A stretch of 64,000 nucleotides of DNA, from positions 186,001 through 250,000 of the forward strand of contig CAYPFR010000002.1 in assembly GCA_964410285.1 (NCBI GenBank), given 5' to 3'. Of this stretch, positions 45,269 through 51,859 are shown piece after piece. Under the pieces are notes generated by a model. The model saw only the letters and a program-made list of their open reading frames with translations, made no database searches and was not told the DNA's origin. Position numbers and translations under genes: made by a program. This DNA comes from Fretibacter sp964410285 (lineage in GTDB: Bacteria; Pseudomonadota; Alphaproteobacteria; Caulobacterales; Maricaulaceae). Numbering within the stretch: position 1 is the first letter of the stretch; each line of letters begins with the position of its first letter.

Positions 45269-46993
45269 TTAATCTAACCGAATAATTTGATCGACCCACT
45301 CAAAATTTGCTTCGTCATGCGTTATGATAATGACAATCATTTCGCGCGATAATGTTTTTAGAGTATCAAGGATTTGGTCTAAATCCTGCTGGCTCAAAGC
45401 GGATGTTGGCTCATCAAGAATCAAAATTTGAGGATTGCCAAGCAGGCCACGCGTAAGGCTTAATCTTTGTCTTTGTCCATGAGAGAGCCGTATTCCGCTA
45501 TCTCCAATTTGCGTGTCTAGCCCTTGCGGGAGAGCATTAACAAAGTCGAAGGCGTTCGCATTTTTAAGCGCCCGCCAAAGATTCTCATCTGACACCTCTT
45601 CAAGACCTAGCAACAAGTTTTTTCGCAAGGTGTCATCAAAGAGGAAGTCTTCATCCGGTATGTAGCGAATGCTTTGCCTAAGACCGCGCAATTCTGCTTC
45701 GGTCAAAATCCTCCCGTCCACTGTCAATTCGCCTGCGCCCAGAGTAAAAAGCCCCGCTATAAGATCGGCAAGCGTTGTTTTTCCGGCGCCTGATGGCCCC
45801 ACAATAGCGGCCGAAGATTTCATTGGAAAACTTAGGGTCAAATTTTTGATAACTGCCGCGTTCTCGTCGGAGTAAGGATAGCTAAAACTGATATTTGATA
45901 AACCCAGCACGCGCCTGACTTCCGTGGGGAAGTTTGGCAAGCCGCCGACATCTTCCGCGTTCAGCGCCGTATGATACAAGTCTTTCGCTGCCAGATACTC
46001 TGGCATTATGGCCGACAGACCATTGGCATATATTTGCAAAGCATTAGCGCGCGGGGCAAGCCGAGCAAATATCACAATCAAAACGATGATTTGTGCCTTC
46101 TGGTAAGGAAAAAATGTGAGCGTGACATATACAAAGCCAACTAGAAAAAGAGCGGACCCAAGTTGATAAACGAGATTGGCTTTCGCATGATTGCGCTCTA
46201 ACGCGCTAAAGACTTTGGATTGAGCGAGTGATCTATTTTCGAAGAAAGCCAATATATCTTTTTCAGCGGAGGTGGACTTAATGGTTTTAAGGCCTTTGAA
46301 ATAGCGAATACTATGCTCAAAAAGAGACACCATATCATTCCGAGCTTGGTCGCCAAGCTTAAACGCTTTGTGATTGAAATATTTCAAAGGCCACAAAAAA
46401 ACTAAAACAATTGACAAAACCCCCAAAGTTATTTTCCACGACAAAATTGCGGCGACACTAACGGATATACCCATTGCAAAAAGAGTCGCCACACACCTGA
46501 AGAGCGTATCAACGCCGTTCACAATTATGTTTGACTGCGTCGTCAAGGCGTGGGTGAGCGCTGAGCGGCGTTTCCGAGACAGAAACGCCCATGACGCTGA
46601 CAATAGGGCCTTATGAAGTGCCGAACGGTGATGGTGCAAAAATCTACCTTTGAGGAGAGCCGTTGAGGATGCAGCTAAATATGTAAGTATTGCGCGTGAG
46701 GTTAAAACTCCGAGGAATAAGACTAGTAATAGGCCCAGCGAAAGATGCGGGTTAAGAATATTCAGAACCGGGTCAAGGAAAGACCCCATACCCTCAGCAG
46801 GCGTCGAAGCGCCGCGAGAATTTAGACCCAAATACCCCAAAATGGGGAGTAGCAAAAGATAGCCTACACCTTCAAATAAACTTGATAGCAAAAGCAATGT
46901 TAACGCTACGATCGACAGGCCTGGCGCGCTACGGCGGATGTCTCTTGCATATTCGACAAGTATCGGCAGTGTTCTTAGCGAAGAATTTGGCAT
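45269..46993 (-). CDS. ABC exporter (fused membrane and ATPase domains), lasso peptide export/immunity
   Basis: A 574-residue half-transporter. Membrane domain about residues 20-310 with roughly six helices, then a nucleotide-binding domain with Walker A GPSGAGKTT (Lys405), an LSHGQ variant of the signature (RLSHGQRQRLSLTRGLL), Walker B ILILDEPTSAL and a later ITHDEAN switch His. ATG is preferred over a GTG ten codons upstream, which would overlap the operon's 5' side. Transport direction is inferred from the exporter fold and from its place divergent to the lasso operon: in such clusters the D protein exports the mature peptide and gives self-protection. There is no separate permease gene. 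Confidence 0.88.
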   Translation of the reverse strand: MPNSSLRTLPILVEYARDIRRSAPGLSIVALTLLLLSSLFEGVGYLLLLPILGYLGLNSRGASTPAEGMGSFLDPVLNILNPHLSLGLLLVLFLGVLTSRAILTYLAASSTALLKGRFLHHHRSALHKALLSASWAFLSRKRRSALTHALTTQSNIIVNGVDTLFRCVATLFAMGISVSVAAILSWKITLGVLSIVLVFLWPLKYFNHKAFKLGDQARNDMVSLFEHSIRYFKGLKTIKSTSAEKDILAFFENRSLAQSKVFSALERNHAKANLVYQLGSALFLVGFVYVTLTFFPYQKAQIIVLIVIFARLAPRANALQIYANGLSAIMPEYLAAKDLYHTALNAEDVGGLPNFPTEVRRVLGLSNISFSYPYSDENAAVIKNLTLSFPMKSSAAIVGPSGAGKTTLADLIAGLFTLGAGELTVDGRILTEAELRGLRQSIRYIPDEDFLFDDTLRKNLLLGLEEVSDENLWRALKNANAFDFVNALPQGLDTQIGDSGIRLSHGQRQRLSLTRGLLGNPQILILDEPTSALSQQDLDQILDTLKTLSREMIVIIITHDEANFEWVDQIIRLD

Positions 46994-47039
46994 TTTATCT
47001 TGATAGCTATTTTTGCCGCGCACGCTATATAAAACTGTT
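46994..47039. promoter_or_regulatory. Compact divergent promoter region of the lasso cluster
   Basis: Only 46 bases separate the two divergent ATG starts, so both promoters must lie here or inside the opposing genes. It contains an A/T-rich CTATATAAAA. Neither side shows a strong Shine-Dalgarno sequence. No clear operator is seen. Confidence 0.5.
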
Positions 47040-47477
47040 ATGCTAACTTCGCAGCGGATAAAGCGTTTTTTTGAATTCAGCGGCTCTGATCGCGTGGCAC
47101 TTCTCTTGTTTGGTGTGCGCGTGCCTTTTTATAAATTGGCCCTCACACTTTTTGGGTATGAACGATTTCAGAGATTTTTCATAGCCTCACACCAAAGCGA
47201 CACGACGCCCAACACAATTGAGCTGGCAAAACATTATGGGAAATTGATCAACATGGCTGTGAGGGCAACTGCTGGAGATGATAATTGTCTGCTTCGCTCG
47301 GTCATGCTGGCCCGATATCTTGCAAAACACGGCTACGCTCCCAAAATTATATTCGGCATGGGAAAAGACGGCGCCAACTTTCAAGCCCATAGCTGGGTTG
47401 AACTTGGCGGCCTTCCCGTAAATGACAGAGACAATATCGCACAAAGCCATGCGATCTTTGAGGCTTCAATTAAATGA
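47040..47477 (+). CDS. Lasso peptide leader peptidase (B2, transglutaminase-like)
   Basis: A 145-residue protein of the lasso B2 family (transglutaminase-like cysteine protease, PF13471), which cuts the leader from the precursor. The triad is visible: Cys83 in DNCLLRSVMLARYL, His117 in QAHSWVEL and Asp129 in PVNDRD, with the usual spacing. A hydrophobic N-terminal region (about 18-40) is typical. Its RRE partner is encoded separately by B1 downstream. ATG is preferred; a TTG nine codons upstream would lie within the divergent promoter region. The stop overlaps the cyclase start (ATGA). Confidence 0.9.
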   Translation: MLTSQRIKRFFEFSGSDRVALLLFGVRVPFYKLALTLFGYERFQRFFIASHQSDTTPNTIELAKHYGKLINMAVRATAGDDNCLLRSVMLARYLAKHGYAPKIIFGMGKDGANFQAHSWVELGGLPVNDRDNIAQSHAIFEASIK

Positions 47478-49324
47478 GCAGCCTTTTTGGATTTTACAAT
47501 TTATCTGGCCGCCCTTTAGAAGGACGTATTTTAAACAGAGCGCAAATCGCGATGCAAAACCGCGGTGCGCGATTTACCGATAGCTACATCTTGGATGCAC
47601 TAGGTCTTGGCTTTAGCGCCAATCATCCCTCGGAAGGCTCTCTCTACCACCATCGTGAAACCTCAATCGTAGCAGCAGCCGACGCACGTTTGGACAACAA
47701 ACAAGACCTAACCGAGGCCTTAGCACTAAGATCAAACACGTCCATAGCTGAGATAATCGTGAGGGCTTATTTGAAATGGGGACAAGATTGCCCGTCCCAT
47801 CTCAAAGGTGATTTTGCCTTTGTGATTTGGGACCCGCGCAAAAATCAGTTGTTGTGCGCACGCGATCATCTGGGGCTAAAGCAACTTCTTTACCATTTTA
47901 CAGCCAACAAAGTCTTTGGCTGCGCTAGCGATGCCAAAACGCTTTTTGCGCATGAGGGAATCCATCGACGCATGAGTGAAGCACGATTGCTCGATTTCTT
48001 CGTTCAGTCATTGGAAGGCATTGATAAATCCTGCACCGCATTTGAGGGCGTTAACAGACTGCCGCCAGGTCATAGTCTAATCCTCAAAAACGGCCATGTT
48101 TCACTCTCAAAATACTGGACGTTAGAACCTAAGCCGCCATCCAAACTAAAAACGCAAAGCGCGTTTATTGAAGCCTTCAATGCCCATCTTCAAACGGCTG
48201 TGATGCGCCGATTCGATAGTACAGAGACCACAGGCATGATGGTCAGCGGCGGAATGGACTCAAGCGCGGCGGCGGCACTGGCCGTTCAAAAAATTGGCTC
48301 AGACATTAAGGCCTTTTCCGCAATAAATTCGGCCGACCCGAATTGCATTGAAACGCGGATGATTAGACAAGTGAATAGTCATCTTGGCATCACGGCGAAA
48401 TATGTTGATTTAGCCAAACCCGCCCAGTGGCTGGGTGATGCCCGAAGTGGCCTGGCTGAAATATCAGATCCATTTGACAGTAATATGAATATGATGCGGG
48501 GCATATGCGGGGCGGCGAAGCGGGAAAAAATGACTGTTTTAATGGACGGAGCCTGGGGCGATACAGTTTTCGCGCCAGGGTCTCATGTGCGGCGTTTAAT
48601 ACGCGACGGGCGCTTTTTTGCCGCGCGTAAAGCGTTAAACGCCGACCGTGATTATCACGGCGAAACAACGCCCTCCTTGCCAAAATATATTATACTGTTG
48701 GGCTCAACCTTCATTCCCTCGGCGCTAAAAACATGCATATTCCCGATACGAAACCAATTGCGGACGAATCAGTTCATAAAGTCCCTTAAGTTGGATGATG
48801 GGTTCGCGAACCGCAATAAACTGGCTGAACGACTAAAAAAATATTACAGCCATATCAATTATAAAACTTGGCACAATCTGCACGATGAAGCCGCGGAGAT
48901 CATTCATCATCCGAATTTTACGGTCGCCCGAGAACGGTATGATCGCGTGGCGGGCCACTTTGGCCTCATTATGCGTGACCCGTACACTGATATTGATCTT
49001 GTGAAATTTTGTTTAAGCCTGCCGATAGACCAGCGGACGGCCGAAGGCATACCAAAACTACTCTTGCGCCGCGCAATGTCGGATTTTTTGCCCGCCCCGG
49101 TGACATCACGGCTTTCCAAAGAGCATTTGGGATTCAAATTTTCTAACGGCGTTTATGTCGCAGGCAAAAAGGCCTTCACAAAATATGACCAAGACTTGAT
49201 TTCAAAATATACAACAGTTAATCTACCTCTAAGCGCAATGACAGATTCTCAAAAACATGATCTGTTTTACTCAATGAATTGGATTGGATTATTTGAAAGT
49301 AGTCCGGCGTATAGAAAGGTATAG
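47474..49324 (+). CDS. Lasso peptide cyclase (C, asparagine-synthetase-like)
   Basis: A 616-residue homologue of class B asparagine synthetase that adenylates the ring Asp/Glu side chain and forms the macrolactam with Gly1. The N-terminal glutaminase-like domain (about 1-215) begins Met-Ser-Ser-Leu and so lacks the catalytic Cys2 of true amidotransferases. The synthetase domain has the ATP-pyrophosphatase loop SGGMDSS at residues 258-264 and MDGAWGDTVF downstream. Loss of Cys2 with retention of the ATP loop is what lasso cyclases show. It is coupled to B2 by a four-base overlap; the precursor gene follows after five bases. Confidence 0.92.
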   Translation: MSSLFGFYNLSGRPLEGRILNRAQIAMQNRGARFTDSYILDALGLGFSANHPSEGSLYHHRETSIVAAADARLDNKQDLTEALALRSNTSIAEIIVRAYLKWGQDCPSHLKGDFAFVIWDPRKNQLLCARDHLGLKQLLYHFTANKVFGCASDAKTLFAHEGIHRRMSEARLLDFFVQSLEGIDKSCTAFEGVNRLPPGHSLILKNGHVSLSKYWTLEPKPPSKLKTQSAFIEAFNAHLQTAVMRRFDSTETTGMMVSGGMDSSAAAALAVQKIGSDIKAFSAINSADPNCIETRMIRQVNSHLGITAKYVDLAKPAQWLGDARSGLAEISDPFDSNMNMMRGICGAAKREKMTVLMDGAWGDTVFAPGSHVRRLIRDGRFFAARKALNADRDYHGETTPSLPKYIILLGSTFIPSALKTCIFPIRNQLRTNQFIKSLKLDDGFANRNKLAERLKKYYSHINYKTWHNLHDEAAEIIHHPNFTVARERYDRVAGHFGLIMRDPYTDIDLVKFCLSLPIDQRTAEGIPKLLLRRAMSDFLPAPVTSRLSKEHLGFKFSNGVYVAGKKAFTKYDQDLISKYTTVNLPLSAMTDSQKHDLFYSMNWIGLFESSPAYRKV

Positions 49325-49329
49325 GCTTT

Positions 49330-49479
49330 ATGAGTAAACTACAACAATGCGAGCATTTGACGGAAAAGAAAACGTATCTCGCGCCTAAATTGACACGCTA
49401 CGGTAAGGTCACAGAATTGACGGCCGGCGGCACAGGGACAGCGAATGAGAATAGCAATGGCACCGCAAGAAAACCTTAA
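49330..49479 (+). CDS. Lasso peptide precursor (A), 49 residues
   Basis: A 49-residue ORF between cyclase and kinase. The leader (1-32) contains the RRE recognition motif Tyr16-x-x-Pro19-x-Leu21-x3-Gly25 and ends Leu-Thr31-Ala32, with Thr at the -2 position required by lasso peptidases. The predicted core (33-49) is GGTGTANENSNGTARKP. Gly1 and Glu8 of the core (Glu40 of the precursor) are correctly spaced for an 8-residue macrolactam ring, leaving a 9-residue tail. There is no Asp or Glu at core position 7 or 9, so ring size is unambiguous if this reading is right. Unusual: no aromatic residue; Arg15-Lys16 are the only bulky tail residues; the C-terminus is Pro. Confidence 0.87.
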   Translation: MSKLQQCEHLTEKKTYLAPKLTRYGKVTELTAGGTGTANENSNGTARKP

Positions 49480-49488
49480 GCCCAAACC

Positions 49489-50466
49489 ATGCTGCCGAAT
49501 TTCGCTTATGAATATGGTGGCCGAAACTTAAGGTCAGATTTTGCTTTATCTGGGCTTCGCCCACTGAAAGCCCTTTGTGCTGCGGAACCACCAAAAGTCA
49601 TTTATGTGGGTAAAGGGGAAACGCCCACCCCGCCCGCCGAATTAATGTCAATGAGCAGCCAGGTTTGGACTGGTCCCAATGAAACATTGTCCGTGCATAA
49701 ATCTGGCGATTTATACGGCCTGATCTTTCCCGATTTGGCCGTATTCACTATTCATCCAGATAAGGCCCGAATTCGTGTTTACGCGGGAACAGACGGCGCA
49801 ACACTTTCACATCTGCTTCTCGACCAAGTCCTCCCGCGCTTGCTGGCATGGTCGGGCGAAATTGTCATTCATGCAGGGGCTATTGTTTCAGATGGGTTTT
49901 GCGCCGCCTTTGTCGGCGAGAGCGGTCATGGCAAATCCTCTATGACGGCGGGATTTATTCAAAGCGGAGCTCAGCTCTTGTCTGATGATGCGGTTCATCT
50001 TTGTCTCGCGCCCGATGGCGTAAGCGCCGCCGGATTATATCCTAGCCTGAGACTATGGCCGCACGCGCTTGATGGCCTTTGCGTTGCAAATTCCCAAACT
50101 TCGGAAATGGCGCATTACTCCACCAAACGCAGAGTAGATATTAGCGAGACAACGGCCATAACACACCCCCATAAGGTCAACGCGCTTTTCCAGCTTGATA
50201 TGGGAAAGGCCGATAGTGATATCAGCATCACACCTTTATCTCAGCGTGAAGTCATGATGGCTTTGATTGCAGGCAGTTTTCGGCTCGATCCCACCGCGCA
50301 GCCCCAAGGACAGGCCTTTTTTAAGCAGATTGACCTAATGAAAAATCGAATTACAGGCTATCGGCTGTGCTATCCACGCGGCTATGAAAGGCTACCCGCA
50401 GTGCGCGCGGCCATACATGCACATATGAAAGAAAGTTTCTTAAATGAGCCCAATTATGCGTTATAG
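49489..50466 (+). CDS. HPr-kinase-like lasso peptide tailoring kinase
   Basis: A 325-residue protein. The C-terminal two thirds resemble HPr kinase/phosphorylase: IVIHAG (His128) then a P-loop VGESGHGKSS (residues 142-151) and a LLSDDAVHL acidic pair. It lacks the HPr system around it. Homologues in paeninodin-type lasso clusters phosphorylate the C-terminal Ser of the precursor. The precursor here ends in Pro, so the target, if any, would be an internal Thr or Ser of the core (Thr3, Thr5, Ser10, Thr13) or another molecule. It starts nine bases after the precursor stop and overlaps the next gene by 23 bases. Confidence 0.82.
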   Translation: MLPNFAYEYGGRNLRSDFALSGLRPLKALCAAEPPKVIYVGKGETPTPPAELMSMSSQVWTGPNETLSVHKSGDLYGLIFPDLAVFTIHPDKARIRVYAGTDGATLSHLLLDQVLPRLLAWSGEIVIHAGAIVSDGFCAAFVGESGHGKSSMTAGFIQSGAQLLSDDAVHLCLAPDGVSAAGLYPSLRLWPHALDGLCVANSQTSEMAHYSTKRRVDISETTAITHPHKVNALFQLDMGKADSDISITPLSQREVMMALIAGSFRLDPTAQPQGQAFFKQIDLMKNRITGYRLCYPRGYERLPAVRAAIHAHMKESFLNEPNYAL

Positions 50467-50716
50467 ACCTTCGCCAGATGTCATGCTCTCGACTGTGAAT
50501 GACGGGGCAGTATTGCTTCATTTAAAGCGCGGCATCTATTTTGGACTTAATTCAGTTGGGGCTGATATTTGGAATATGCTAAATACGGCTATAGAAGGGG
50601 AGGCCTGCGTTGCGGAATTGGTCGCCAGCTATGAAATTGACGCGAAGACTGCCGCAGATGATTATAAATCCTTGATAGCCGAACTATTGGAGCAGGGCCT
50701 GATAGAATTCGCATGA
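50444..50716 (+). CDS. Lasso peptide RRE protein (B1, PqqD-like)
   Basis: A 90-residue PqqD-like winged-helix protein, the RiPP recognition element that binds the leader and presents it to B2 and C. The beta-strand VLLHLKRGIYFGLNSVGADIWNML is the family's strongest match, followed by two helices around EACVAELVASYEIDAKTAADDYKSLIAELLEQGLI. An in-frame ATG four codons downstream is an alternative start. It overlaps the kinase gene by 23 bases and the nucleotidyltransferase gene by four (ATGA). Confidence 0.9.
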   Translation: MSPIMRYRPSPDVMLSTVNDGAVLLHLKRGIYFGLNSVGADIWNMLNTAIEGEACVAELVASYEIDAKTAADDYKSLIAELLEQGLIEFA

Positions 50717-51759
50717 GTATCTTCACACAGGAAGATTTAGACAGCCTTTGCGAGGCTTTGCAAAGCGACTCTCTGCCCGCACGCACACCCGCAACACCAT
50801 TGACCAACTCGCTTTTTGAACTTGCGAAACAACATAATGTAATTTGGCCGATGATGGCAACACAACGACTCCAGGCCGGCAATCCGCTTGTTGATGCCTT
50901 GACAGCTCAAACCCGAAGACTTGCGCAAACTCTGCCCGTTGAATTGCGAGCGGTTCATAACGCGCTCTCCAAGGTCTGCTCGCCTGTTTATATAAAAGGC
51001 GCGGCAATCCTTATGGAACAGGACTTTGAACCGCAGTATTGGCGGTATATGGCCGACTTTGATATGTTAGTCGAGCATGAGCACCTCACCAAGGCTGTCG
51101 GCGCGGTAAAGGCCATTGGGTATTCTCCTAGGCCCGATGAGCTTTACTTACCTCGCCTCAATCCGCATTTTCCTATTTTGCTTCAATCAGGAAAAACATG
51201 CGGTATCGAAATACATACACGGCTCTTGCTTGATGATATCAACACGCTGTTAGAGCCGGACGGCATACGTGATCGCGCCAAGCAGGTGGAAACCTCGGAA
51301 GGAACGGTGCTAATTGCAAGCATTTTTGATCGCCTGATTCACCTCATCGCCCATGCGCAAATCGGGTCGCATCGCCATCACAGACGCAAGTTTTTGATTC
51401 GGGATGCCTTGGAATTTAATTATCTGCTATCGCGCCCGGGCGCTGATTATCAAACAGTGAGACAGGCCTTTCAGGCGGTTGGCCGTCTCAGCCATTTTGA
51501 CAGTTTTGTAGCCATGACCAAGGTGCTCTTTCCCAACAGCGCCGCACAAGACATTGTTCTTTCTCCAAAGGCTATAAAATGGACCGAACACGCGCGCCAA
51601 AATATTCTAAATCCCAAACAACAAAATCTATGGGTGTGTAAAGATTGGTTGCGAATGAGTGCCATGCTCGCAATCAGCCCGTCCAAATGGGCAAGCTATG
51701 CCAAGCTCATTGGGCAAGGACAATTCCTAAGTCGCCGCATAAATAATCAGCTCAAGTGA
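50713..51759 (+). CDS. Nucleotidyltransferase family protein (NTP_transf_5) of the lasso cluster
   Basis: A 348-residue protein resembling the PF14907 nucleotidyltransferases. The motif IKGAAILMEQ is followed by RYMADFDMLVEHEHL, giving the paired catalytic acids Asp115 and Asp117, and a later GIEIHTRLLLDD block; the C-terminal half is helical with a His-rich HLIAHAQIGSHRHHRRKF stretch. Such genes are reported next to kinases in some lasso clusters and may modify the phosphorylated peptide, but its reaction here is unknown. It is last in the operon, followed by a 100-base gap with no clear terminator, then convergent gyrA. Confidence 0.78.
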   Translation: MSIFTQEDLDSLCEALQSDSLPARTPATPLTNSLFELAKQHNVIWPMMATQRLQAGNPLVDALTAQTRRLAQTLPVELRAVHNALSKVCSPVYIKGAAILMEQDFEPQYWRYMADFDMLVEHEHLTKAVGAVKAIGYSPRPDELYLPRLNPHFPILLQSGKTCGIEIHTRLLLDDINTLLEPDGIRDRAKQVETSEGTVLIASIFDRLIHLIAHAQIGSHRHHRRKFLIRDALEFNYLLSRPGADYQTVRQAFQAVGRLSHFDSFVAMTKVLFPNSAAQDIVLSPKAIKWTEHARQNILNPKQQNLWVCKDWLRMSAMLAISPSKWASYAKLIGQGQFLSRRINNQLK

Positions 51760-51859
51760 ATTTGTGCAAGTTTGGAGCTCTTGATGAGGTAACCCCAGCG
51801 CAAATGGAGCATCCACTGCATCACTATATCCCCAATACGCAGACCGCAACGCCGCAGAG

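Larger units (their letters stand above)
45269..51759. other. Lasso-peptide (RiPP) biosynthetic gene cluster
   Basis: Seven genes: an ABC exporter on the minus strand, and on the plus strand B2 peptidase, C cyclase, precursor A, HPr-kinase-like kinase, RRE protein B1 and a nucleotidyltransferase. The plus-strand genes overlap or lie within ten bases of each other, so they form one operon. Co-occurrence of a split B1/B2, an asparagine-synthetase-like C and a short ORF with the YxxPxLxxxG leader motif is specific for lasso peptides. The kinase plus nucleotidyltransferase pair recalls tailoring genes reported for paeninodin-type clusters. The region reads A+T-richer than its surroundings. Confidence 0.9.
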
